Source of the DNA: SIG351 sp045627045
GTDB taxonomy: Bacteria; Bacillota; Clostridia; HGM11327
Direction: 5' to 3'
DNA length: 64,000 bases
Assembly: GCA_045627045.1 (NCBI GenBank)
Contig: JAZQMY010000041.1
Span: 39,772-103,771 of the forward strand
The first letter of the stretch is position 1. Each line of letters opens with the position of its first letter. Position numbers and translations under genes: made by a program. Shown here piece by piece: positions 1 through 9,704 of this stretch. A model generated the notes under the pieces. The model searched no databases and had not been told where the DNA came from. It saw nothing but the letters and a program-made list of their open reading frames with translations.

Positions 1-5
1 GCCTT

Positions 6-872
6 TTATCTTTCTTTTCCGAGGAAGAACAGTGCAAGCGTTCCGGGGCCGGAATGTGAGCCGATAACGGGGCCTATATTCGTATAGTAAAATACTTCAG
101 CACCGCACTTCTCCTTCAGCATCTTTCCCAGAAGCTCTGCATCCTCCCTGCAATCTCCGTGAGAAATGAACACAGTGCCTGCCGAAGCATTGAGTGCCAA
201 CTGCGCATACTTTTCGGCAATGCTCTTTATGGCGATTTTTCTGCCTCTCACCTTTGACACTGCCACAAGCTTTCCGTTGTTGTCCATATGCATTACGGGC
301 TTTATACCGAGCACTTCTCCTATGAGCGCAGTTGCCTTTGAAATTCTTCCGCCTCGTCTCAAGTAAACAAGATCGTCCACTGTGAACCAGTGGCAGACAT
401 TCAGTCTTGAATCGATCACGAACTTTTCAACCGCATCAATTGAAGCTCCGGATTTCTTCATTTGCGCTGCAAGATAAACAAGAAGTCCCTGACCTGCCGA
501 GCCGGAAAGAGAATCCACTGCTCTTATTCTGCCTTCGCCGTATTCTTTTTTAAGCTCCTCCACCGTCTGCGCCGCAACGCTGTATGTGTTGCTCAGGCCC
601 GATGAAAAGCAGATATAAAGAATATCAACACCTGATTCAAGTATCGGTTCAAACTTCTCTCTGAACGTAAAGGTGTTTATGGCAGATGTTTTTGCCACTC
701 TTCCGTTTCTCATCATGTCATAAAATTCTTCAGGAGCAATATCATAATCAGAATATATTCTTTCATCTTCATTAAACATAAATGTCATCGGGATGATTTC
801 AATTCCCCACTCACGGGCATTCTCCTGTCTGATATCGCATACTGAATCGGTGATAATCACATAATCATTCAT
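6..872 (-). CDS. DegV family fatty-acid-binding protein
   Basis: 288 residues, the usual DegV length. DegV/FakB proteins bind a fatty acid and present it to the FakA kinase for phospholipid synthesis in Firmicutes; that role is family knowledge, not shown here. Visible: the N-terminal Asp-Ser pair in IITDSVCDI, a central RAVDSLSGSAGQG segment and a C-terminal SHSGPGTLALFF segment, all typical of the fold. The ATG at 872 follows an AAAGGAA ribosome site. No fakA is present nearby. The gene is probably monocistronic, with a possible promoter at 909-938. Confidence 0.88.
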   Translation of the reverse strand: MNDYVIITDSVCDIRQENAREWGIEIIPMTFMFNEDERIYSDYDIAPEEFYDMMRNGRVAKTSAINTFTFREKFEPILESGVDILYICFSSGLSNTYSVAAQTVEELKKEYGEGRIRAVDSLSGSAGQGLLVYLAAQMKKSGASIDAVEKFVIDSRLNVCHWFTVDDLVYLRRGGRISKATALIGEVLGIKPVMHMDNNGKLVAVSKVRGRKIAIKSIAEKYAQLALNASAGTVFISHGDCREDAELLGKMLKEKCGAEVFYYTNIGPVIGSHSGPGTLALFFLGKER

Positions 873-908
873 ATTTGTTGTTCCTTTCGTGTTTTGGTTT
901 ATGGCAAT

Positions 909-938
909 ATTCTACCATGTTTTCATCAGAAAATGCAA
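909..938 (-). promoter_or_regulatory. Possible promoter of the degV gene
   Basis: On the minus strand, TTGCAT (938-933) and TAGAAT (914-909) are separated by 18 bases, about 37 bases ahead of the degV start. The match to the sigma-A consensus is moderate. Confidence 0.4.
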
Positions 939-1072
939 GCTAATCTGCCACATTGCGGCTATAATGAGAGGATAGCCTGCAATAGAGCTGGGAATACATA
1001 ATTCTATTTATATAAAATCTTCTCTCATCAGAAGAGAGTTCACCGATTTATGCGGCAAAACCTAATCACGCA

Positions 1073-1117
1073 AAAAAGAGCCGACGGAAGCTCTTTTCCA
1101 TCGGCTCTTGAAAAGCG
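1073..1117 (-). terminator. Hairpin terminator after the beta-helix gene
   Basis: AAGAGCCGA and TCGGCTCTT arms with an inner GGAA/TTCC pairing lie just past the stop of the gene ending at 1129. The T-rich side favours the minus strand. The interval 873-1072 shows no coding signal. Confidence 0.6.
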
Positions 1118-1128
1118 TAATTTATGTC

Positions 1129-3177
1129 TCAGGTCTTGTATCTGCCTATTTTCTCAAAAGGAATATCAACGAATTCCGGAAGAAGCTCTTTTGCTCTCTC
1201 ATTCAGCCTGAATGTGCCCTCAACAAGGCATTCACTGCGGTCTGCAAATACAGGATTGTTCTCCACTCTGCCGAATCTGACAACGGAATCCTCTATCAGG
1301 CAGCCAGCTCCGTTTCTGAATACATCACTGTCGCCGTGATAAACGATAAGGTTGTTCTTGACGAATGCGCCGGTAGGATTTGCCGGGCACAGAGGATCGT
1401 CACCTGAAAGCGAATCGGGTCTGATCATTGCAAGTCTCGGAAATCTGTCAGCCCACGGGCTTTCCTTCAGCTTGACTGACTCAAGCTGTCTCCAGAAATG
1501 AGTGCACTCGCCCTTCGGGCCCCAATTACCGTCAATAACTCCGTTTCTGCCTCTGTCATCGAAGAGTATTGCGTACTCCTTGCAGTCCAGCAAAAGATTG
1601 TTCACAACTGTGTTGTCCGAACCGCCGCCAACGAGCATACCCTTTGCACCGCTTCTGTCGATAATGTTTCCGTATGCCGTCTGACCTGATTCAGTATCAT
1701 CCCAATAGATGGCAACAGGTCTGTAATGATCGTTGCCTGTGTTTCTGATTATGTTGTATCTTACTATGCAGCCGTATGCCGTCCAATCACGTCCGCTGTA
1801 TATTGCACCGGCATCGTTTGACTGCTGAACGGTTTCATTTATGTAGTTATACTCTATTATTTCATCAGCGCCGTCATAATAAATAGCCATATGCGTTGAT
1901 CTCTCAATATCATTATGCGCAACGAGGTTTCCGCAACCGCTTATTTCTATTCCGGGGTTATACATCGGGAATGTCTTAGCCCAATCATGAACATAGTTAT
2001 TTATGGCACGGTTATTTCCCTTGCTGAAGTTTCTCTTGTCGCCGCCTGAAAGGGAAATTCCGCCCTTGCCCGTATTGAATACCTCGCAGTCTGAAACAGT
2101 ATTGTCCCTGCCGGAACACTTGATTGCCCAGCCGAGCACGCTGTGAATAGTACAGTTATTGATTGTGCAGCCGTTGCAATTTCTCATTTCAATGCAGTGA
2201 TTTCTTGCGCCGGTGAACGTGAGGCCTTCAAACGTGATGTAATCCGTCTTCTCTGCGGAAATCATTACATTCTGTGAAAGAGAAATAATCACCTTTGCCG
2301 TCGCCGGATCGGAAGTCGGCCAAACGTAGAGTCGAAGTGTATCTCTGTCAAGATAATACTCTCCGGGCGCATCAAGCTCCTCTGGAATATTGTAGAAATA
2401 ATATTCGGCACCCTTTTCAAGTCCGTAATGAGAAATGTATCTCATGTTCAGAATACCTGTTTCGGCATCCAATCCGTCAATAAGAGATGAGCTGTCAGAC
2501 CAATCCACACCGAAATAGCCTGTCATCCAGACCTTATTCAGTTCTTTCCAGTTTTTCGTTCTCTGTGCCGTATCTTTATCTATTACGATAGTACCGCCCT
2601 TAGGGTTTCTCTTGTCAATATTTCTCTCGCCCTGATCGATTACATCCTTAAAATTAAGAAAACCCTCGTTAGGATATCTTGCAAGTCTGAGTCTTTCGTT
2701 ATTCCAGAATATTTCAATATTGCTTCCGCAGGTATTGTCATCATATTTGCCGGCATCACTTCCGCCTATAGCACAAAGCGGGCCTATTGATTCTTTTGTT
2801 GCTCCTGCCTTTGCAAGATCAAATACAAGTATATTTTTTCTTGCATCCTCGGAAAATCTCTCTCCCATCTCATCGGCAACAGGAGTAAAAAGACCTGTAT
2901 CAAGCGTTACGCCGCTGTTGAAGACTACTTCTCCATCAAGAGCCCTGTATACTACAGGTGCATCCTTCGTGCCGCTGTCCTCCGAAGTAAATTTAAGTCC
3001 GTCCGTTTTGTACTCACCCTTTGCAAAAAGAACCGTTATCTGTGCTTCGGGGAATTCCTTTCTCTTTGCTCTTGCAGCCTTCTGCGCCGCCTCAGGAGTT
3101 CTGAGCGGTTCATTTGATGTACCTTTATTTGCGTCATTTCCGTTTACGGAAACGTATATTTCTATCTGCTTCTTCAT
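1129..3177 (-). CDS. Right-handed parallel beta-helix repeat protein, putative polysaccharide-active enzyme
   Basis: 682 residues. The N-terminus (IYVSVNGNDANKGTSNEPLRT) is the usual opening of pectate-lyase-like beta-helix proteins. The middle (about residues 300-560) is a run of short beta-helix rungs rich in Asn, Gly and Ile (for example NCTINNCTIHSV, DNTVVNNLLLD). This fold is found in polysaccharide lyases and glycosidases; the substrate cannot be told. No signal peptide is visible, so it should act inside the cell, perhaps on imported oligosaccharides like the GH78 enzyme at 9815. It has its own promoter (3207-3235) and terminator. Confidence 0.75.
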   Translation of the reverse strand: MKKQIEIYVSVNGNDANKGTSNEPLRTPEAAQKAARAKRKEFPEAQITVLFAKGEYKTDGLKFTSEDSGTKDAPVVYRALDGEVVFNSGVTLDTGLFTPVADEMGERFSEDARKNILVFDLAKAGATKESIGPLCAIGGSDAGKYDDNTCGSNIEIFWNNERLRLARYPNEGFLNFKDVIDQGERNIDKRNPKGGTIVIDKDTAQRTKNWKELNKVWMTGYFGVDWSDSSSLIDGLDAETGILNMRYISHYGLEKGAEYYFYNIPEELDAPGEYYLDRDTLRLYVWPTSDPATAKVIISLSQNVMISAEKTDYITFEGLTFTGARNHCIEMRNCNGCTINNCTIHSVLGWAIKCSGRDNTVSDCEVFNTGKGGISLSGGDKRNFSKGNNRAINNYVHDWAKTFPMYNPGIEISGCGNLVAHNDIERSTHMAIYYDGADEIIEYNYINETVQQSNDAGAIYSGRDWTAYGCIVRYNIIRNTGNDHYRPVAIYWDDTESGQTAYGNIIDRSGAKGMLVGGGSDNTVVNNLLLDCKEYAILFDDRGRNGVIDGNWGPKGECTHFWRQLESVKLKESPWADRFPRLAMIRPDSLSGDDPLCPANPTGAFVKNNLIVYHGDSDVFRNGAGCLIEDSVVRFGRVENNPVFADRSECLVEGTFRLNERAKELLPEFVDIPFEKIGRYKT

Positions 3178-3206
3178 ATAAAAATCCCTTCGTTTATTTT
3201 ATGTAA

Positions 3207-3235
3207 ATTTTATCACAAACCAACAATTGTGTCAA
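3207..3235 (-). promoter_or_regulatory. Promoter of the beta-helix gene
   Basis: Minus-strand TTGACA (3235-3230), 17-base spacer, TAAAAT (3212-3207), about 30 bases ahead of the ATG at 3177. Confidence 0.65.
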
Positions 3236-3261
3236 CCTCTTCCACAAAAATAATAATATTA

Positions 3262-3293
3262 AAAGAGACCTTTCAAAGCTGAAAAGTCTCTTT
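3262..3293 (-). terminator. Hairpin terminator after the HAD gene
   Basis: AAAGAGAC and GTCTCTTT arms with a 16-base loop, seven bases beyond the stop of the gene at 3300. Confidence 0.6.
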
Positions 3294-3299
3294 CATTCA

Positions 3300-4031
3300 T
3301 TACATATTCATTATCATGTCGATCATGTCGGCAATTCTGTTGCACTGATACTTTGCCGCATCCTTCAGCTCCTGAACCGCATTCGACACTGCAAAGCCGT
3401 TATACCTGATCACCATATCATAATCGTTCATCTCATTTCCTACCGCAAAGACGTGATCGGGTGTTTCGCCTGCAAGCTTTATGTAATCTTCGATTCCCGT
3501 ATGCTTGCCCGTGTTTGCCTTAGGAATATCAACGCTGCCGCCGTTTGTCAGCACAGTAAGATACTTGCCAAGCTCCGATGACATGATATCTTCCTTCATC
3601 TTCAGCGCATTCTCAACTGTTCCTACCCATGTGCAATACTGATGTATGCAAGCATTTTCAGGAAGCGCAAAGCCCTTCTCATATGCATCGCTGACATCAA
3701 ATCCCAATACCTCGTATCTGTTTCCGGCATAAAGATTTTTTGCTCCTGCCTTGTACATAAGCGCCATAAGCTTTTCGACACAGTCATTTGAGATAGCCTT
3801 TTCTGCTATGATTTTGTTTTCACTATTGAGAATCGCTCCGCCCGAGCCTGCTACAATGAAGTCATGCTCAACGGTGGATGCCGCCTCTATTGCCCACGGG
3901 ACAATCCTGCCCGTCACAACACCGAACTGATTTCCTGCCTCACGGAATCTTTTTATTGCGGCTTTGTCTTCATCCGAAACAACGCCGTTCACGTTTATTG
4001 TTCCGTCGTAATCTGCTGCAATAATATACAT
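3300..4031 (-). CDS. HAD-superfamily hydrolase (Cof-type phosphatase)
   Basis: 243 residues. Motif I is DYDGT at residues 8-12 with the nucleophile Asp, and the C-terminal GNEMNDYDMV is motif IV holding the Mg-binding acids. The C2-type cap between them is typical of Cof-like sugar or nucleotide phosphatases of unknown substrate. The start codon overlaps the last base of the ABC exporter stop at 4031, so the two are translated from one message under the promoter at 6196-6224. Confidence 0.85.
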   Translation of the reverse strand: MYIIAADYDGTINVNGVVSDEDKAAIKRFREAGNQFGVVTGRIVPWAIEAASTVEHDFIVAGSGGAILNSENKIIAEKAISNDCVEKLMALMYKAGAKNLYAGNRYEVLGFDVSDAYEKGFALPENACIHQYCTWVGTVENALKMKEDIMSSELGKYLTVLTNGGSVDIPKANTGKHTGIEDYIKLAGETPDHVFAVGNEMNDYDMVIRYNGFAVSNAVQELKDAAKYQCNRIADMIDMIMNM

Positions 4032-6133
4032 TACTTCTTGTTCTCCGTTTCATCCGGGCGAGGCGGGAATATCGGGTTGCCGTTTTCGTCCTTCGGAGGT
4101 CTGCGGTTTGGATCGGGACGGAAGTCTCCTCCCATCGGTCCCATTCCCATAGGCGGGAAGTCTCCTCCGAAATTGAAGCCCTGATGTGCCTGATTCCTGT
4201 TCATTTCCTGATCATCCTCAACGGTTGCGATATATCTTTCTGCCTGCGTGAGGAAAAGATCATGATAAACGCCGCCTTTTGCAATGAGTTCCTGGTGAGT
4301 GCCCTTCTCAATGATCGTACCGCCTGAAAGCACAACGATCATTGATGCTCTTACTGCGCTTGAAAGTCTGTGAGATACGAATACCGTCATCTTGCCCTTA
4401 CGGAGCTCCTCAAACTGATTGAAAATCTCCTGCTCTGCAATAGCATCAAGAGAAGCCGTTGGTTCATCGAGAATAAGAATATCGGAGTCGCCGTAGAATG
4501 CTCTTGCAACTGCAAGCTTCTGCCACTGACCGCCTGAAAGCTCCTTACCGTCAAGCTCAAAATAACGCATAAGCGGAGTATCAAGTCCCTTTTCAAAGCC
4601 GTCTATGATCGCATTTGCATTACTCTGCACTGCCGCCTGATAAATTGCTTCATCATCAGGCTCTTTTGTAACATCGCCAAACGCAATGTTTTCTCTTACG
4701 CTTACTGCATACTTGCCGAAATCCTGGAAAATAATGCCGAAAAGACTGTACAGCTCCTGAACGTCATATTCCTTTATATCTCTTCCGTCAAGATAAATCG
4801 TACCCTCGGTAGGATCGTAAAGTCTTGTGAGGAGCTTGATAAGCGTTGTCTTGCCTGCGCCGTTGAGTCCTACAAGAACCATAGATTCGCCGGACTTTAT
4901 CGTGAGGTTGATATCGTGAAGTACGTCTGTCGTCATTCCCGGATAACGGAATGAAACGTTTTCAAGTCTGAGCTCATGCTCGATGTGCTTCTGAACATGA
5001 ACGGGCTCGGGCACTGTTGAAACGACCGTCTTTTCTTCTTTCATGAACATCATCATATTGTCTATGAAGAGAGTACCTTCGTATACCGTTGCTGTGGTAC
5101 CTACTATTGCGACTATGCTTGAAGAAATGGATGAAAGCGCACCTGTATAAAGTGTCCAGTCACCAATGTGTCTTGTCGGATCATGCGTGACCATATATGC
5201 GATCCAAACAAACATTGCACAGTTGACGGTAACGCTGAATATCGTTATGAGCATATTGAGGAAGTTTTCCTTATATATAAGGCGCTTCATACCGCCGAAA
5301 TACTTTGCAAAGACTTCCTTGTATCTCGCAATGAACGTATCTGCAAGTCCGAAGAGCTTGACTTCCTTTACCATATCCTTGTTTACGATAAGCTCGGAAT
5401 AGTAATTCATCTGGCGGCGCTCCTTTGAATGCCAACGCATATAGGAAACGTTCTTCTTTCTGTATTTGAAGTTTACTACTGCTGACGGAATTGCTATTAT
5501 CGTGATGATAAGCGGAGCAATAGGTGCAACAGCCCAGAGCACTACTACGAATGAAATAAGGCTGATAAGCGTACTTGCAATGGAAAGTGTTGAATTGAGG
5601 ATCTGAAGAGGACGGTTTCCTGCTTCTCTGTTCGCATTCTCAAGTCTCTCATAGAAATCAGGCTTATCAAAGCTTCTGAGGTCAACGTCCTTTGCTTTGT
5701 TGCATATTTTGAGCTTGATGTGATTTGAAACAAGCTCTCCTGCTATTCTGTTGACCATGCTGCTTACCGTGGAAACAAGTCTGGTAACAAACGTATAGCT
5801 GAATTGCATCACAAGAAGAATCGCTATGGATGCAAACTGGAACTCAATTCCGTTTTCCATCGCAATAATGCCGTCTGAAATAGCATTGAGGAGTTCCTTT
5901 CCTATCAATGCACCTACCAGAGGCATAAAGCCTTCAAATATGGCAATGCCTATCATTACGAAGAATATCCATGGCTTGGTTTCCCAAACAAGCGAATAAA
6001 TGTAAAACAGTCTCTTGAAGAATCCTCCCCATACCTTCCTGATATAAGGTCCGATTTCATTGAAATGCTTCGGAAGCGGCTCTTTTGGCTGCTCCTTGAA
6101 TCCCGGCGGTGGTCCCATTGGCGGTCCGAACAT
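4031..6133 (-). CDS. ABC exporter, fused permease and ATPase
   Basis: 700 residues, one half-transporter. An N-terminal six-helix membrane domain (about 50-340) is followed by the nucleotide-binding domain: Walker A GLNGAGKTT, signature LSGGQWQKLAVARA, Walker B ILILDEPTASLD and the switch His in VSHR. The family exports drugs, lipids or peptides. Unusual are the Pro/Met/Gly-rich ends: the N-terminus MFGPPMGPPPGF and a C-terminal tail of about 50 residues rich in G, P and M. Their function is unknown. It is followed directly by the HAD phosphatase gene. The promoter and palindrome at 6172-6224 suggest MarR-type control. Confidence 0.88.
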   Translation of the reverse strand: MFGPPMGPPPGFKEQPKEPLPKHFNEIGPYIRKVWGGFFKRLFYIYSLVWETKPWIFFVMIGIAIFEGFMPLVGALIGKELLNAISDGIIAMENGIEFQFASIAILLVMQFSYTFVTRLVSTVSSMVNRIAGELVSNHIKLKICNKAKDVDLRSFDKPDFYERLENANREAGNRPLQILNSTLSIASTLISLISFVVVLWAVAPIAPLIITIIAIPSAVVNFKYRKKNVSYMRWHSKERRQMNYYSELIVNKDMVKEVKLFGLADTFIARYKEVFAKYFGGMKRLIYKENFLNMLITIFSVTVNCAMFVWIAYMVTHDPTRHIGDWTLYTGALSSISSSIVAIVGTTATVYEGTLFIDNMMMFMKEEKTVVSTVPEPVHVQKHIEHELRLENVSFRYPGMTTDVLHDINLTIKSGESMVLVGLNGAGKTTLIKLLTRLYDPTEGTIYLDGRDIKEYDVQELYSLFGIIFQDFGKYAVSVRENIAFGDVTKEPDDEAIYQAAVQSNANAIIDGFEKGLDTPLMRYFELDGKELSGGQWQKLAVARAFYGDSDILILDEPTASLDAIAEQEIFNQFEELRKGKMTVFVSHRLSSAVRASMIVVLSGGTIIEKGTHQELIAKGGVYHDLFLTQAERYIATVEDDQEMNRNQAHQGFNFGGDFPPMGMGPMGGDFRPDPNRRPPKDENGNPIFPPRPDETENKK

Positions 6134-6171
6134 ATATACTCCTTCTGTGCAGTATCTTGCACCGTAAAAAA

Positions 6172-6224
6172 TAGTTAGATAACTAACTAATTCCTATTAT
6201 ACACCCAAACAGCCATTTTGTAAA
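6172..6224 (-). promoter_or_regulatory. Promoter with overlapping palindromic operator for the ABC exporter operon
   Basis: Minus-strand TTTACA (6224-6219), 17-base spacer and a perfect TATAAT (6201-6196). Just downstream is the inverted repeat TAGTTAGATAACTA (6172-6185), where a bound repressor would block initiation. Operators of this shape are common for MarR-family regulators that control ABC exporters. No marR gene is in the window. Confidence 0.65.
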
Positions 6225-6295
6225 GAGAATTTTTATTTTTTATAAGTTTTTTATGAAAAAATGCAAAAAGCTATGCAGTCTGAACACAAAGCAAA

Positions 6296-6331
6296 ACACG
6301 GCTCACCGGTGATTTTTTCGGTCGGCCGTGT
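6296..6331 (-). terminator. Hairpin terminator after the MBL-fold gene
   Basis: ACACGGC and GCCGTGT arms with an inner ACCG/CGGT pairing, then TTTT on the minus strand. Confidence 0.55.
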
Positions 6332-6348
6332 CGTTTATCTTTTTATGA

Positions 6349-6921
6349 TCATAATAAGCTTTGCGGGTTGATGTGTCCGAAATACACACACCTCGGTTCA
6401 TGCTTCAATATTTCTTCCCAGTCTTTTTTCAGGAGCGCATTATCTTCATAGCATTCGATATACTGCATCGGCTCAAGATCTCCTGCAAAGCAGTTCCCGT
6501 CATCGGTGATGAGTGCAATTCCGTCGGAGCTATGGCTTTCCGTTGAAATGATCTCTCCGTTTATCCCTATTCCCCTGAGGAACCGTCTGCTTTCAGCGCA
6601 ACTTATCACTGTCGCATCCTTCTCATTGATCGGATGATAGTCCGTTCCTTTCTGCCTTGCAAATATCCGGTCTGAAAAATGAACATATCCGCATTGTTTT
6701 TCCATCAGCAGCAGGTTTACGCCATACGACATAAGCTCGCTGATAAGCCCCGAATGATCCGGATGATAATGCGTGGCAATTACGTACTTTATATTCTTCA
6801 GTTCAATATTATTTCTTTTCAGTTCTCTGAAAAATCCTTTGGCAGTTCCGGGCATATCGGTATCAATGAGCAATCCGTCCGTAAAATAGGTATTCGTATT
6901 ACCGTATCTGAGAATTTTCAT
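6349..6921 (-). CDS. MBL-fold metallo-hydrolase
   Basis: 190 residues, short for the superfamily. The metal-binding motif is THYHPDH at about residues 50-56; later metal ligands are His in STESHSSDG and Asp in CFAGDLEP, and the last His is in YFGHINP. The fold binds two metals and hydrolyses a range of substrates; this one cannot be assigned further. Its start lies 12 bases from the RNase J stop, so it is probably cotranscribed behind rnj. Confidence 0.8.
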   Translation of the reverse strand: MKILRYGNTNTYFTDGLLIDTDMPGTAKGFFRELKRNNIELKNIKYVIATHYHPDHSGLISELMSYGVNLLLMEKQCGYVHFSDRIFARQKGTDYHPINEKDATVISCAESRRFLRGIGINGEIISTESHSSDGIALITDDGNCFAGDLEPMQYIECYEDNALLKKDWEEILKHEPRCVYFGHINPQSLL

Positions 6922-6932
6922 ACACTGGAAGC

Positions 6933-8654
6933 TCAGTTTTCCGAGATGAAATCGTCCACCGTGAATTCAGGGAAAATACTGTTCTTGTCAGGCACCATTA
7001 TCACGGGTATTATGATAGGTCTTCTCTGCGTTGTCATATAGATAAAACTTCTCAGTCTCTCACGCATTGCATTCTTCATCTGTGAAATATCCGTCCTCTT
7101 CTTGTCCGGCGTTGATTCCACAACATTCAGCACGATTTCCTTCAGCCTTGATATGAGTTCTTCCGATTCCTTGACATATACAAAGCCTCTTGATATTACT
7201 TCAGGACCTGATATTACCTGACCGTTTTCATCAAGAACAATTATAGTCATCATGAGGCCGTCATCTGCAAGAAGCTGTCTGTCCTTGAGCACAACGCTTC
7301 CAACGTCGCCTATTCCGAGTCCGTCAACGAATGTGCTTCCTGCGTGGACCTCATCTCCCAGAGAGATGCCTGCCGAATTAATAAGGATAGTCCTGCCTAT
7401 CGACGGGAGAACTATGCGGTTTGCAGGATGTCCGAGCTCCTTGATCATAGCAGCGTTGAGTGCAAGATGCCTCGGCTCGCCGTGAATAGGAACAAAAAAC
7501 TTAGGCTTTACAAGAGAGTACATAAGCTTCAGCTCTTCTCTGCACGCATGGCCCGAAACGTGAATATCCTCCAATGCACTGTATACGACGTTTGCGCCCT
7601 TCTCAAAAAGCTTATTGATAACAGCAGATACGAGCTTTTCATTTCCCGGAACAGGTGTTGCAGAGATGACCACTGTATCACCCGAAATGATGTTGAAGTT
7701 CTTGTACTCGGAGTTTGCCATTCTCGAAAGTGCAGACATAGGCTCGCCCTGGCTTCCCGTTGTGATGATAGTGATCTCATCCGCAGGCTGCTTGTTCACT
7801 CTGTCAAGCTCTATAAGATATTCATCAGGGCAATGCAGATAGCCCATATTCAATGCAACCTTTACCGCATTGAGCATGCTGAATCCGAGAATGCATACCT
7901 TTCTTCTGTTCTTGATGGATGCATCGATTATCTGCTGGATCCTGTGAATGTTCGATGCGAACGTTGTGACGATTATTCTTCCGTCTGCGTGTGCAAAAAT
8001 CGTTTCAAACTTCTTGCCTACCGTCTTTTCGGACATCGTATAGCCGTCTCGCTCGATGTTCGTGCTCTCCATAAAGAGTGCAAGCACGCCCGATGTGCCG
8101 AGTGCCGCAAAGGATGCAAGGTCAATTATTTCATCGTCAACAGGTGTAAAGTCAACCTTGAAGTCTCCCGTAAACACAAGCGTTCCCACAGGTGAGTGAA
8201 CAGCAAAAGCAACACTGTCCGCAACGCTGTGGTTGACCTTGATCGCTCTTACCTTGAAGCAGCCGAGCTCCAACGTATCTCCTGCCTTGAAGGTAATGAG
8301 GTTTGCGCCGACTATGTCAGGGAACTGGTTTGTCTTGTTGCCGACGAGTCCGAGAGTGAGTCCTGTTCCGTAGACAGGCACTTCAATGAACTTCTTGAGG
8401 AAATAAGGCACCGCACCAATGTGATCATCGTGTCCGTGTGTGATAAGAAGTCCTCTTATTTTATCTCTGTTTTCCTCAAGATAGGTAAAATCAGGTATTA
8501 CGGCATCAATTCCGAACATTGAGCTGTCCGGAAATGACATTCCGCAATCTATTATTATGATATCATTATCGCACTCTATGGCGGTCATGTTTTTGCCGAT
8601 CTCGCCCACTCCGCCGAGAGGAATAACTTTTATCTGTTTTCTTTTTCTTGCCAA
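6933..8654 (-). CDS. rnj: Ribonuclease J
   Basis: 573 residues from a TTG start. RNase J is the 5'-3' exo- and endoribonuclease of mRNA turnover in Firmicutes. Visible: the beta-lactamase motif ITHGHDDHIGA at about residues 70-80, TGDFKVD, the beta-CASP region with GSQGEPMSALSRM, PVPGNE and VSGHACREEL, and HGEPRHL near residue 380. The frame is open to an ATG at 8672, but AAAGGAG lies inside that extension, eight bases ahead of TTG at 8654, so TTG is the better start. A strong promoter is at 8769-8797. Confidence 0.93.
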   Translation of the reverse strand: MARKRKQIKVIPLGGVGEIGKNMTAIECDNDIIIIDCGMSFPDSSMFGIDAVIPDFTYLEENRDKIRGLLITHGHDDHIGAVPYFLKKFIEVPVYGTGLTLGLVGNKTNQFPDIVGANLITFKAGDTLELGCFKVRAIKVNHSVADSVAFAVHSPVGTLVFTGDFKVDFTPVDDEIIDLASFAALGTSGVLALFMESTNIERDGYTMSEKTVGKKFETIFAHADGRIIVTTFASNIHRIQQIIDASIKNRRKVCILGFSMLNAVKVALNMGYLHCPDEYLIELDRVNKQPADEITIITTGSQGEPMSALSRMANSEYKNFNIISGDTVVISATPVPGNEKLVSAVINKLFEKGANVVYSALEDIHVSGHACREELKLMYSLVKPKFFVPIHGEPRHLALNAAMIKELGHPANRIVLPSIGRTILINSAGISLGDEVHAGSTFVDGLGIGDVGSVVLKDRQLLADDGLMMTIIVLDENGQVISGPEVISRGFVYVKESEELISRLKEIVLNVVESTPDKKRTDISQMKNAMRERLRSFIYMTTQRRPIIIPVIMVPDKNSIFPEFTVDDFISEN

Positions 8655-8768
8655 AAAATATTCTCCTTTCAATTATTTTTCATAATCTATATTTCCCGGA
8701 GCTTCTGCCCTGCTCCGAATAATTCAAAATCAATATATAATAACAGACTTTCTGAATGCTGTCTTTAT

Positions 8769-8797
8769 ATTATACCATAAAACAGTCTTTTTCTCAA
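8769..8797 (-). promoter_or_regulatory. Promoter of rnj
   Basis: Minus-strand TTGAGA (8797-8792), 17-base spacer, TATAAT (8774-8769). The mRNA leader would be about 110 bases long. Confidence 0.65.
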
Positions 8798-8940
8798 CCC
8801 GATTTTGTGTCATATTCAGGGGTATAAAGCAGAATTATCTGTAAATCGGCTAAAAATTTTTAAAAATGCCGTTTTGTTTATACTTTGTTCACAATATTCT
8901 GATATAATTCTAACTATGTAAATTAAAAAGGAGATTTTTT

Positions 8941-9687
8941 ATGGCAAACACAAAAGTACTCGCCAGCGTTATGGGCAAAACGATCACAGAAGCTGACGTT
9001 GATGAATTTATCGCTACTCTCGGTCAGCGCGGACAGGGCTACCAGAACGAACAGGGTCGTGCCATCATTCTTGAAGAGCTTATCAACCAGAAGCTTCTTC
9101 TCCTCGATGCAGGCCGCAATCTTTACGAAGCAGATCCCGAATTCAAGGCTCAGCTTGCAAAGGTAAAGGAAAACCTTCTCGTAAGCTTCGCTGTTGAAAA
9201 GGCAGTATCAAAGGTCAAGGTAACAGACGACGAAGCAAAGGCATTCTACGATGCAAACCCCGATCAGTTTGTTCGTGAGGAAACAGTTTCAGCAAGCCAC
9301 ATCCTCGTTGATTCAGAGGAAAAGGCAAACGAAATCCTTGCAGACATCAAGGACGGCAAACTCAAGTTCGAAGATGCCGCAAAGCAGTTCAGCTCATGCC
9401 CGTCTTCAGCAAAGGGCGGCGACCTCGGCGAATTCTCAAAGGGTCAGATGGTTCCCGAATTCGATGAAGCTTGCTTCACAATGGAAATCGGCGAGCTCAG
9501 AGGCCCCGTCAAGACACAGTTCGGCTACCACATCATCCGCCTCAACGGCAAGCAGGATTCAAAGACTGTTCCTTTCGCTGAAGTTGGTGAGCACATCAAG
9601 GAGCACCTCATTGCCGACAAGCAGAAGCAGGCTTATCAGAGCAAGATCAATCAGCTCAAGATCCTTTATCAGGTTGACAGATTCTGA
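8941..9687 (+). CDS. Parvulin-type peptidyl-prolyl isomerase, probably cytosolic
   Basis: 248 residues with a SurA/PrsA layout: an N-terminal helical region (to about 110), then a parvulin domain (about 115-205) with SASHILVDSEEKA, the Cys-Pro-Ser-Ser-Ala-Lys-Gly-Gly segment and QFGYHIIRL. The enzyme isomerises prolyl bonds and helps folding. Unlike PrsA there is no signal peptide or lipobox, so it should work in the cytosol. A GGAG ribosome site precedes the ATG, and a -10 TATAAT lies at 8903-8908 with no clear -35. Codon use favours C-ending codons, as in highly expressed genes. Confidence 0.87.
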   Translation: MANTKVLASVMGKTITEADVDEFIATLGQRGQGYQNEQGRAIILEELINQKLLLLDAGRNLYEADPEFKAQLAKVKENLLVSFAVEKAVSKVKVTDDEAKAFYDANPDQFVREETVSASHILVDSEEKANEILADIKDGKLKFEDAAKQFSSCPSSAKGGDLGEFSKGQMVPEFDEACFTMEIGELRGPVKTQFGYHIIRLNGKQDSKTVPFAEVGEHIKEHLIADKQKQAYQSKINQLKILYQVDRF

Positions 9688-9704
9688 TTCAATCGCATAT
9701 TTGC

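Noticed and set aside
7344..8195. 283-residue plus-strand open frame
   Set aside because: It lies antisense to rnj, has no ribosome site and an implausible Cys/Arg-rich composition.
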